DNA of 25,592 nt from CAZCGA01 sp964498075 (GTDB lineage: Bacteria; Desulfobacterota; Binatia; HRBIN30), in assembly GCA_964498075.1 (NCBI GenBank), contig CAZCGA010000098.1:1-25592 (forward strand). The letters are read 5' to 3'. Below the pieces are notes generated by a model. The model did not search any database, was not told the origin of the DNA, and saw nothing but the letters and a program-made list of their open reading frames with translations. Shown piece after piece: positions 1 through 7,555 of the stretch. A program made the position numbers and the translations under genes. Position 1 is the first letter of the stretch, and the number at the start of each line of letters is the position of its first letter.

Positions 1-1
1 C

Positions 2-937
2 ATCATGACCGACGCGGACGTCGACGGCTCGCACATCCGCACGCTGCTGCTCACGCTCTTCTATCGGCAGTTCCAGGAGCTCATCGAGTCGGGCTACGTC
101 TACATCGCCCAGCCGCCGCTCTACAAGGTCAAGAAGGGCAAGACGGAGCGCTACCTCAAGGACGACGCCGGCCTCGAGGACTACCTGATCGAGCTCGGTA
201 CGGAAGACGTCACGCTGCAGGCACAGGGGGACGGCACCGGGATGACCGGCGTCCCGCTCAAGAACGTCGTCAAGAAAGTGCGCCGCCTGGAGCGCATCCT
301 CGACATCGTCGAACGACAACACAAGAACCGCCACGTGATCGCCGCCCTGGTCCGCGATGAACGCATGAGCCGCGAGGTGCTCTCCGACAAACCCACTCTC
401 GAACAACTCGTCGCCGACGTCACCGCACGCTTGAAGCAGACACACGCAGACCTCGAGCCGCTGAGCATCGACATCGCCGAAGACCCCGAGCACGCCTGCT
501 ACCAGATCAATGCCCGCACTCGGATGAACGGCAGCAGCCAACACACCATCGTCGACACGCCCTTCTGCCTCACCCCGGAGTTCGAAGAGCTCCGCCGCAT
601 GGCGAGAGATCTCCGCGCCGTCGGCAAGCCGCCATTCGTCGTCACCGAGGGCGAGAAGGGAACCCAGACGCAGACGTTGCGCGAGGCGGTGGCGCACATC
701 ATCGCGCAGGCCCGCAAGGGGCTCGACATCCAGCGCTACAAAGGCCTCGGCGAGATGAACCCCGAGCAGCTCTGGGAAACCACCATGAACCCGGAGACCC
801 GCACGCTGCTGCAGGTGAAGATCGAAGACGCGTACGCAGCCGACGAAATCTTTTCGACCTTGATGGGAGATGAGGTAGAGCCGCGGCGGAAGTTCATCGA
901 AGACAACGCCCTCAACGTCCGCAATTTGGACATCTAG
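2..937 (+). CDS. gyrB: DNA gyrase subunit B, C-terminal part (5' end outside window)
   Basis: This is the C-terminal 311 codons of the ATPase subunit of DNA gyrase, which works with GyrA in an A2B2 complex to introduce negative supercoils. The reading frame is open to the left edge. The visible part begins inside the TOPRIM domain with the metal-binding DADVDGSHIR motif. About 200 residues separate YKVKKGK (near nt 135) from IQRYKGLGEMNPEQLWETTM (from nt 728). This matches the large insertion of Gram-negative GyrB and is absent from short Gram-positive forms. The C-terminus FIEDNALNVRNLDI is the normal GyrB ending, so the 3' end is intact. gyrA follows 90 bp downstream on the same strand. The long insertion and the adjoining gyrA argue for GyrB rather than ParE. 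Confidence 0.97.
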   Translation: MMTDADVDGSHIRTLLLTLFYRQFQELIESGYVYIAQPPLYKVKKGKTERYLKDDAGLEDYLIELGTEDVTLQAQGDGTGMTGVPLKNVVKKVRRLERILDIVERQHKNRHVIAALVRDERMSREVLSDKPTLEQLVADVTARLKQTHADLEPLSIDIAEDPEHACYQINARTRMNGSSQHTIVDTPFCLTPEFEELRRMARDLRAVGKPPFVVTEGEKGTQTQTLREAVAHIIAQARKGLDIQRYKGLGEMNPEQLWETTMNPETRTLLQVKIEDAYAADEIFSTLMGDEVEPRRKFIEDNALNVRNLDI

Positions 938-1027
938 CTTGGACAGCTTCCTCCCCTGCGAGCCCTTCCGCGAACGGGGGAGGTCAAGAGGGGGCCTGGC
1001 CGCCCCGCGGCGGTTGCCGGAGCACGC
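938..1027 (+). other. gyrB-gyrA spacer with small inverted repeats and gyrA ribosome binding site
   Basis: This 90-bp spacer contains an inverted repeat that could form a nine-pair stem including one G-T wobble (950-958 with 975-983, 16-nt loop). A weaker five-pair repeat GGGGC/GCCCC lies near 991-1006. Neither is followed by a T-run, so neither looks like a classical terminator, and a role in RNA stability or translation is only conceivable. GGAG at 1019-1022 lies five bases before the gyrA ATG and is the likely ribosome binding site. The short spacing suggests gyrB and gyrA are co-transcribed. Confidence 0.4.
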
Positions 1028-3487
1028 ATGGACGCCACCCTGAAAGCCAACCGAATACCGATCAACATCGAGGACGAGATTCGCCAGTCCTACATGGACT
1101 ACGCGATGTCCGTCATCATCGGCCGCGCCCTGCCCGATGCGCGCGACGGGCTCAAGCCGGTGCACCACCGCGTCCTGTACGCCATGTACGACCTCGGCAA
1201 CGACTGGAACCGGGCGTACAAGAAATCGGCGCGCGTCGTCGGCGACGTCATCGGTAAGTACCATCCGCACGGCGACGTTGCCGTGTACGACACCATCGTC
1301 CGCATGGCGCAGGACTTCTCCATGCGCTACCCGCTGGTCGACGGCCAGGGCAACTTCGGCTCGGTCGACGGCGATCCGCCGGCGGCCATGCGCTACACCG
1401 AGATCCGCATGGCGCGCATCGCCAGCGAGCTGCTCGCCGATCTCGACAAGGACACGGTCGACTTCGTACCCAACTACGACGATACGCTGAAGGAGCCCGT
1501 CGTCCTGCCGGCGCGCATCCCCAACCTGCTCATCAACGGCTCCTCCGGCATCGCCGTCGGCATGGCCACGAACATCCCGCCGCACAACCTCAGCGAGATC
1601 GTCGACGCCCTGGTGGCGTTGATCGCGCTGCCCGATATCACCATCGACGAGCTGATGCAGCACGTTCCCGGCCCGGACTTCCCCACCGCCGGCTTCATCC
1701 ACGGGCGCACCGCCATCCGTGACGCCTACCACACGGGCAAGGGCATCTTGCAGCTGCGCGCGCGCGCCGGCACCGAGACCGACAAGCGGACCGGCCGCAC
1801 CTCGATCATCGTCAAAGAAATCCCCTACCAGGTGAACAAGGCGAAGCTCATCGAGCGCATGGCCGAGCTGGTGAACGAGAAACGGATCGACGGCATCTCC
1901 GACCTGCGCGACGAGTCGGACCGCGACGGCATGCGCATCGTCATCGAGCTGAAAAAGGATGCCAACCCCGACATCATCCTCAACCAGCTCTACAAGCTGA
2001 CGCCGATGCAGGAGTCCTTCGGCATCATCATGCTCGCCATCGTCGACAACCGCCCGAAGCTGCTCAACCTCAAGGACGCCCTGCAGGTCTTCATCGGCCA
2101 CCGCAAGGAGGTGGTGACCCGACGCACGATGTTCGAGCTGCGCAAGGCGGAGGAGCGGCTGCACATCCTCGACGGCCTGAAGATCGCCCTCGACCATCTC
2201 GACGCGGTGATCACGCTCATCCGCGCCGCCAAGGATCCCGCGGCGGCCAAAGCCGGTCTGGTCCAGCAGTTCCAGCTATCGGAGACGCAATCGCAGGCGA
2301 TTCTCGACATGCGCCTGCAACGCCTCACCGCGCTCGAGCGCGACAAGATCCTCGAGGAGCGCGACGCGACCCTCAAGCTGATCGCCCGCTACACGGAGAT
2401 CCTCGGCGACGAGCGCGAGGTCTACAAGATCATCGTCTCCGAGCTCGAAGAGGTGAAGCAGCTGCACACCGACGAGCGCCGCACGCAAATCGTCGACGAG
2501 AGTATCGAGATCTCGATCGAGGACATGATCGTCGAAGAGGACATGGCGGTGACGATCTCGCACGAGGGCTACATCAAGCGCAACGCCGCCGCCCTCTACC
2601 GCGCCCAGCGCCGCGGCGGCCGCGGCAAGATCGGCGCGACCACCAAAGAGGAAGACTTCGTCGAGCACTTGTTCGTCGCCTCGACCCACTCGTACATCCT
2701 GTTCTTCACCACCTCAGGCAAGGTGTACTGGACCAAGGTGCACGAGCTGCCGCAGGCGGGCCGCGCCGCGCGCGGCAAGGCGATCGTCAACCTGCTCAAC
2801 CTGGAGAAAGACGAAAAAATCTCCGCCTTCCTGCCGGTGCGCGAGTTCCAAGAGGGCCGCTACGTCGTCTTCGCCACCAAGAACGGCACGGTGAAGAAGA
2901 CCGACCTGATGGCGTACTCCAATCCACGCAAGGCCGGGATCATCGCCATCACCCTCGATGCAGGCGACGAGGTCATCGGCGTGCGGCTCACCGATGGGCA
3001 GCAGCAGCTGATCCTGTCGACGCGCGAAGGGCAGGCAGTCCGCTTCAAGGAAGAAGATGTCCGCCCGATGGGCCGCGGTGCCGGCGGCGTGCGCGGCATC
3101 ACGCTGGACGAACGAGACAGCGTCGTCGGTCTCGATGTCGTCAGCCCGGGCGCCACCCTCCTCGCGGTCGCCGAGCGTGGCTACGGCAAGCGGACGGAGA
3201 TGGACGAGTACCGCCTCACCCGGCGCGGCGGGAAAGGCATCATCACCATGAAGACGACGGACAAGACCGGCCTGGTCGTGGGCGTGCGCATGGTCACCGA
3301 CGACGACGACATCATGCTGGTCACCGACGGCGGCAAGGTCATCCGCACCCCGGTGCGGGGCATCTCGGTCATCGGCCGCAACACCCAAGGCGTGCGCCTC
3401 ATCGACCTCGGCGAGGGCGAGAAAGTCGGCGGTGTGGCCCGATTGGCGGAGAAGGAAGAGGACGACGAACCTGGGGAGACGGAATAA
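1028..3487 (+). CDS. gyrA: DNA gyrase subunit A
   Basis: Complete 819-residue catalytic subunit of DNA gyrase, which cuts and rejoins DNA during supercoiling. The breakage-reunion domain has catalytic Tyr123 in AMRYTEIRM (E. coli Tyr122). The C-terminal DNA-wrapping pinwheel contains the GyrA box QRRGGRG at residues 527-533, which marks this as GyrA rather than ParC. Related RGxGGVRGI and RRGGKGI motifs lie further on in the pinwheel. The protein ends in an acidic tail (EKEEDDEPGETE), as in many Gram-negative GyrAs. In the quinolone-resistance-determining region the sequence is HPHGDVAVYD: Val84 (codon GTT, 1277-1279) replaces E. coli Ser83, while the acidic residue equivalent to Asp87 is kept as Asp88. 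The gene lies directly downstream of gyrB and its ATG has a GGAG ribosome binding site. Confidence 0.98.
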   Translation: MDATLKANRIPINIEDEIRQSYMDYAMSVIIGRALPDARDGLKPVHHRVLYAMYDLGNDWNRAYKKSARVVGDVIGKYHPHGDVAVYDTIVRMAQDFSMRYPLVDGQGNFGSVDGDPPAAMRYTEIRMARIASELLADLDKDTVDFVPNYDDTLKEPVVLPARIPNLLINGSSGIAVGMATNIPPHNLSEIVDALVALIALPDITIDELMQHVPGPDFPTAGFIHGRTAIRDAYHTGKGILQLRARAGTETDKRTGRTSIIVKEIPYQVNKAKLIERMAELVNEKRIDGISDLRDESDRDGMRIVIELKKDANPDIILNQLYKLTPMQESFGIIMLAIVDNRPKLLNLKDALQVFIGHRKEVVTRRTMFELRKAEERLHILDGLKIALDHLDAVITLIRAAKDPAAAKAGLVQQFQLSETQSQAILDMRLQRLTALERDKILEERDATLKLIARYTEILGDEREVYKIIVSELEEVKQLHTDERRTQIVDESIEISIEDMIVEEDMAVTISHEGYIKRNAAALYRAQRRGGRGKIGATTKEEDFVEHLFVASTHSYILFFTTSGKVYWTKVHELPQAGRAARGKAIVNLLNLEKDEKISAFLPVREFQEGRYVVFATKNGTVKKTDLMAYSNPRKAGIIAITLDAGDEVIGVRLTDGQQQLILSTREGQAVRFKEEDVRPMGRGAGGVRGITLDERDSVVGLDVVSPGATLLAVAERGYGKRTEMDEYRLTRRGGKGIITMKTTDKTGLVVGVRMVTDDDDIMLVTDGGKVIRTPVRGISVIGRNTQGVRLIDLGEGEKVGGVARLAEKEEDDEPGETE

Positions 3488-3522
3488 GCAAATTCTCCTC
3501 GTCTCTCATTCTGGCCTCGAGC

Positions 3523-4287
3523 ATGAAGCACCTCCGAGACTGGCTCTTCACGATTCCCTTTCTGCTCACGTTCGGGCTCATCCTGCTGGTGTTCGACGTC
3601 TTGCAACGCGTCGCGCGGCTCTTTGGCCAGTGGCCGCAGGAGTACGTCGCCGGTGCGCTGCAAGTGGCGCTGGTACGCTCCTTCGTGCTCTGCGGGGCGC
3701 GCCTGCACGTGGACCGCTCGCCGCACGTCAAGCCGCGCACGCCGTACCTGATCATCGCCAACCATCAGAGCATGTTCGACGTGCCGATCTTCGGCGCGCT
3801 GTTCTTCAGCAACTTCCCGAAGTACGTCTCGAAGAAATCGCTGGCCAAGTGGATCCCGAGCATCTCCTACAACCTACGCCGCGGCGGCAACGCGCTGATC
3901 GACCGCGGCGATCCGGGGCAGGCGATCGGCGCCATTCAGGAGCTGGCGGCGCAAGTACGCGAGCGTGGCGTCTCCGCGGTGATCTTCCCCGAAGGCACGC
4001 GTGCGCGCCACGGCGAATTGGGCAAGTTCCGCCCGCGCGGCACGCTGGCGTTGCTCGAGGCTGCGCCCGACACCGCCGTCGTGCCGGTGTGCATCGATCA
4101 ATCCTGGCGCCTGCTGCGCCACAACCTGATGCCGGTGCCGTTCGGCACGCGCGTGCGCGTCTGGATCGGCGACCCCATCGCCCGCCGCAAGGACGAAGAT
4201 CCCGAAGCGCTGCTAGCGCGGGTCGAAGCGTTGATCCGCGGCGCGCTCAGCGATCACCGCAGCACGGCTTCATCGCAAGCAGCGTAG
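3523..4287 (+). CDS. plsC: 1-acyl-sn-glycerol-3-phosphate acyltransferase (PlsC/LPLAT family)
   Basis: A 254-residue acyltransferase of the lysophospholipid acyltransferase family, which typically moves an acyl chain to position 2 of lysophosphatidic acid to make phosphatidic acid at the inner membrane. A hydrophobic N-terminal segment (about residues 8-27) suggests membrane association. The catalytic HX4D motif is NHQSMFD (His81, Asp86). The substrate-phosphate motif is FPEGTR (155-160), followed by the usual GKFRPRG. The C-terminal PVCIDQSWRL and IGDPI segments also match the family. The start is 35 bp after gyrA and has no obvious Shine-Dalgarno sequence, so it may be read through from gyrA. 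Exact acyl donor and acceptor cannot be told from sequence, and other LPLAT members remain possible. Confidence 0.9.
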   Translation: MKHLRDWLFTIPFLLTFGLILLVFDVLQRVARLFGQWPQEYVAGALQVALVRSFVLCGARLHVDRSPHVKPRTPYLIIANHQSMFDVPIFGALFFSNFPKYVSKKSLAKWIPSISYNLRRGGNALIDRGDPGQAIGAIQELAAQVRERGVSAVIFPEGTRARHGELGKFRPRGTLALLEAAPDTAVVPVCIDQSWRLLRHNLMPVPFGTRVRVWIGDPIARRKDEDPEALLARVEALIRGALSDHRSTASSQAA

Positions 4288-4388
4288 GCGCTCGTCGGCA
4301 GGCCACCAAAGATCTGCGCGCCGCTGCCTCTGGATTGACTGCCGCATCCTTCATTCCGGCGTTCAGTTGCGCTAGGTGACTATTGCTT

Positions 4389-5666
4389 ATGGACCAACCG
4401 GCGCAAATCCAATTCCCCACCGGCTTCATCTGGGGCACCGCCAGCTCGTCACACCAGGCGGAAGGCAACAACGTCCACAACGACTGGTGGGAGTGGGAGC
4501 AACAGCCCGGACACATCGTGCACGGCCAGCGCTCCGGTCGCGCCAACAACTCCTATGAGCTGTATGACTCCGACTTCGCCCTGCTCGCCGAGCTGGGGCT
4601 GACGCACTATCGGCTCTCCATCGAATGGTCGCGCATCGAGCCGGACGAGGACCGCGTCGACGCCGGCGCGCTCGCCCACTACGGTCGCGTGCTCGAAGCG
4701 GCACACCGCCGCGGCATCACGCCGTGGGTCAATCTCCACCACTTCGCCCTGCCGCGCTGGTTTGCCGCCAAAGGCGGCTTCCTGCTCGAAGAGAACTTGT
4801 CGTACTGGCGTCGGCACGTCGCACGCGTCGCCAAGACACTCTCTCCGCTTGCGACCCACTGGCATCCGATCAACGAAGCCAACGCGTACGCTGCCGGCTC
4901 GTACTTACTCGGCGAGATGCCGCCAGGTCAACGCGACTTCTCGGCGCTCCTCCGTGTCCTGCGCAACACGCAGCTCATGTACCGCGACGGCTACCAGATC
5001 CTGAAGTCCACCGACCCGCGCCTGCAGGTCGGCACCATCCACGTCATGATCCCCGTCTTCCCCGCCGATCCTGCCAGCGACGAAGACAAGCTCCTCGCGC
5101 GCAACTTCGATGCGCTCTTCAACGACCTGCCGCTCATCGGGCTGCGCGACGGCGTCATCGCCTTGCCCGGTGAAGAGGCCGAGCCCGTCGCCGGTCTCAA
5201 GGGAGCCGCCGACTTCTTCGGCGCCAACTACTACTCTTCAGCCTCGATCGACCACCGCTCTCCGCAACAGTTCTCGCCCTACCCGCCCGGCGAGCAGCGA
5301 CTCACTCAGCTCGGCAACTGCGTCTATCCGGAAGGCCTGCGCCTCGTCCTGCAACGCGTCCGCGACGCCCAGCTCGGCGTGCCGATCTACGTCGCCGAGA
5401 ACGGTATCGGCACCGACGACGACACGTGGCGCATCGAGTACATTACGCAGCACCTGCAGCAAGTCGCGCTGGCCATCGCCGACGGCTGCGACGTGCGCGG
5501 CTACTTCCACTGGACCTCGGTCGACAACTTCGAATGGAACCGCGGCTGGACCGCGCAGTTCGGCCTGATCGGCTTCGACCCGGAGACGTACGCGCGTCGC
5601 CCGAAGCCCAGCGCATACTTCTTGGCAGAAGTCGCCCGCCACAACGCGCTGCGGCCGGCACGCTAA
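4389..5666 (+). CDS. Glycoside hydrolase family 1 beta-glycosidase (beta-glucosidase-like)
   Basis: A 425-residue GH1 retaining beta-glycosidase, expected to release glucose or related sugars from beta-linked disaccharides or glycosides. The N-terminal signature FPTGFIWGTASSSHQAEG is clear. The acid/base Glu163 sits in PINEANAY, where most GH1 enzymes have NEP, so the proline is replaced by Ala. The nucleophile Glu337 is in YVAENGIGTDDD, and the aglycone/glycone region GYFHWTSVDNFEWNRGW is typical (usual form WSLLDNFEW). No signal peptide is visible, so it is probably cytoplasmic. ATG at 4389 is preferred because AGGTGA at 4374-4379 lies nine bases upstream; the in-frame TTG at 4383 is too close to it. 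malQ follows about 275 bp downstream, suggesting shared oligosaccharide use. Substrate specificity (glucose, galactose or other) is not determinable here. Confidence 0.93.
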   Translation: MDQPAQIQFPTGFIWGTASSSHQAEGNNVHNDWWEWEQQPGHIVHGQRSGRANNSYELYDSDFALLAELGLTHYRLSIEWSRIEPDEDRVDAGALAHYGRVLEAAHRRGITPWVNLHHFALPRWFAAKGGFLLEENLSYWRRHVARVAKTLSPLATHWHPINEANAYAAGSYLLGEMPPGQRDFSALLRVLRNTQLMYRDGYQILKSTDPRLQVGTIHVMIPVFPADPASDEDKLLARNFDALFNDLPLIGLRDGVIALPGEEAEPVAGLKGAADFFGANYYSSASIDHRSPQQFSPYPPGEQRLTQLGNCVYPEGLRLVLQRVRDAQLGVPIYVAENGIGTDDDTWRIEYITQHLQQVALAIADGCDVRGYFHWTSVDNFEWNRGWTAQFGLIGFDPETYARRPKPSAYFLAEVARHNALRPAR

Positions 5667-5690
5667 GTTCTCTAACCGACCGGCATGGCC

Positions 5691-5829
5691 GCTAGCAGCC
5701 CGTTGAAAGAGATCAGGAACCCTTCGACGAGCTCAGGGTGAGCGGAAGAAGATCATTGAAATCGGGGAGGGGAACCGCTCATGCTGAGCCTGTCGAAGCA
5801 CGGGGCGGGTTTTTCAACGGGCCGCTAGC
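5691..5829. repeat. 139-bp palindromic intergenic repeat element
   Basis: Two nested inverted repeats fill most of the gap between the GH1 gene and malQ. The outer arms are 5691-5708 and 5812-5829 (17 of 18 positions complementary; GCTAGCAGCCCGTTGAAA on the left). The inner arms are 5720-5745 and 5775-5800 (20 of 26 complementary) and contain TTCGACGAGCTCAG on the left and CTGAGCCTGTCGAA on the right. The core between the inner arms is about 29 bp. There is no coding potential. The structure resembles a REP/MITE-type palindromic unit. From memory, TTCGACAAGCTCAG-like palindromes recur between genes in many GC-rich bacteria. No second copy was seen in this window. Confidence 0.75.
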
Positions 5830-5941
5830 CCTGCCGCGGAAACCACGGGAAGAAGCCGTTCGTACGTCGCTTGTAGCGGTTTCGTCGCTGTCCTTACTCG
5901 GCGCATTGATTCATTGACGCATTGCGGGCAATGAAACAACC

Positions 5942-7555
5942 GTGCCGGACGTCCCCGGAGTCCAGAGCTTCCCGCGGGCTGCGGGAGTCGTGGTGCCGCT
6001 CTTTTCGTTGCGCGGCCCGGATGACACCGGGAGCGGTGAGATCCTCGACCTGATGCCGTTCATCGACTGGCTCGCACGCTGGCATCAGCGCGTCCTGCAA
6101 CTGCTGCCGATCAACGAGAGCGCACCCGGGGAAGCCAGCCCGTACAACACGCTCAGCGCCTTCGCCATCGACCCGGGATACATCTCCGCAGCCCGGGTCG
6201 TCGACGTCGTGCGCAGCGCCGCCGCGCAGGAATGGTTGCGCTCGAGCGCGTTGCAGCGCCGCATGCGGCGGTGGCGGCGCTCACACAAGCGGCAACGCCG
6301 GCCCGCCTACACCTTCAAGCTGCGCCTGCTGGAGCTCGGGTTCGGCGAGCTCGAAGCGTTGCCCGGGTCGAGCCAGCGGGTCGCCGCGTTCAAGCGGTTC
6401 TGTCGAAGCAACGCCTGGTGGCTGGACGACTACGCGTTGTTTCGCGCCCTGAAGGAGCAGCGGCGCTGGAAGAGCTGGGAGCTCTGGCCCGACGGGCTGC
6501 GCCGGCGCGATCCAGCTGCGTTGGGGCGCGTTGCCCTGACGCTGCGAGGACGCCTGCGGTTCTTTCAGTATCTGCAGTGGATCGCCGCCGAGCAGTGGAG
6601 TGCCGTCCGGGCACATGCGCGCGCCCGCGGCGTGCTCCTCAAGGGAGACCTGCCGTTCGTCTGCGGGCGCGACAGTGCCGACGTGTGGGCGCACCCGGAG
6701 CTGTTCGACCCGAGCAGCTCGGCCGGTGCACCGCCGGACTGGTTCAGTGAGACCGGGCAAGCCTGGGGCTTGCCGCTCTACGAGTGGGCCGCGATGCGCC
6801 GCAGCGGCTACGCCTGGTGGCGGCAGCGTGCCCGCCAGGGGCGCGAGCTGTACGATCTCTTTCGCATCGATCACGTCGTCGGCTTGTATCGCACCTATGC
6901 GATTCCCGTGCGCGACGGCGGCACAGCCGGCTTCGTGCCGGCCGACGAGCACGACCAGCGGGCGCAAGGGCACGAGCTGCTCACCGCCGTCCGGGAAGAA
7001 GCGGAAGCGGCGGGGGTGATCGCGGAGGATCTCGGCACGGTCCCCGACTGGGTCCGTGCCTCACTGACGCAGCTCGGCATCCCCGGCTACAAGGTCGTCC
7101 GTTGGGAGAAGGCGGAAGACGGCGGGTACATCGACCCGCGCTCCTACGCGCCGTTGTCGGTCACCACGACCGGCACGCACGACACCGACACGTTGGTGAC
7201 CTGGTGGGAGGAGCTGAGTGCGGTCGAGCGCCTCGCCGTCGTCGACGCGCTCGATCCGCCGCGTTCAGGAGTAGAGACGCGCGACGCGGATCTCGCGTGG
7301 ACCCCGAAACTTCACCTGGCGCTCTTGCAGCGTCTCTACGAGGCCGGATCGGCCTTGACCATCCTGCCCATCCAGGACCTGTTCGGCTGGCGCGAGCGCA
7401 TCAACACGCCGGCGACGACGAACGACGAGAACTGGACGTTCCGGCTACCGGTCGAGATCGACGCGCTGGATGCCACAGCAGCGATTCGCGACCGGATGGA
7501 TGTGGTCCGGACGCTGATCGACCGGACGGGCAGGAGATCCGGCGCCCGCCGCTAG
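5942..7555 (+). CDS. malQ: 4-alpha-glucanotransferase (amylomaltase, GH77)
   Basis: A 537-residue GH77 disproportionating enzyme that transfers alpha-1,4-glucan segments between maltodextrins or to glucose, used in maltodextrin and glycogen metabolism in the cytoplasm. The GH77 landmarks are in order: VLQLLPINESAPGEASPYN near the N-terminus, KGDLPFVCGRDSADVWAHPE, FRIDHVVGLYRTY with nucleophile Asp310, AEDLGTVPDWVRASL with acid/base Glu362, GYKVVRWE, and TGTHDTDT with Asp414. Length is normal for the short bacterial type. The start is GTG at 5942; an in-frame stop at 5915-5917 rules out upstream extension, and no strong Shine-Dalgarno sequence is seen. The TAG stop overlaps the stop codon of the convergent gene inside a CTAG palindrome. 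The neighbouring GH1 gene supports a carbohydrate-use context. Confidence 0.93.
   Translation: MPDVPGVQSFPRAAGVVVPLFSLRGPDDTGSGEILDLMPFIDWLARWHQRVLQLLPINESAPGEASPYNTLSAFAIDPGYISAARVVDVVRSAAAQEWLRSSALQRRMRRWRRSHKRQRRPAYTFKLRLLELGFGELEALPGSSQRVAAFKRFCRSNAWWLDDYALFRALKEQRRWKSWELWPDGLRRRDPAALGRVALTLRGRLRFFQYLQWIAAEQWSAVRAHARARGVLLKGDLPFVCGRDSADVWAHPELFDPSSSAGAPPDWFSETGQAWGLPLYEWAAMRRSGYAWWRQRARQGRELYDLFRIDHVVGLYRTYAIPVRDGGTAGFVPADEHDQRAQGHELLTAVREEAEAAGVIAEDLGTVPDWVRASLTQLGIPGYKVVRWEKAEDGGYIDPRSYAPLSVTTTGTHDTDTLVTWWEELSAVERLAVVDALDPPRSGVETRDADLAWTPKLHLALLQRLYEAGSALTILPIQDLFGWRERINTPATTNDENWTFRLPVEIDALDATAAIRDRMDVVRTLIDRTGRRSGARR

Noticed and set aside
3432..4379. Open frame of 315 codons on + overlapping plsC
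   Set aside because: Out-of-frame shadow of plsC and the gyrA 3' end; the plsC frame has all LPLAT motifs.
5667..5941. Possible small gene or tRNA in the GH1-malQ gap
   Set aside because: No tRNA cloverleaf or credible small reading frame was seen; the gap is occupied by the palindromic element and AT-variable sequence.
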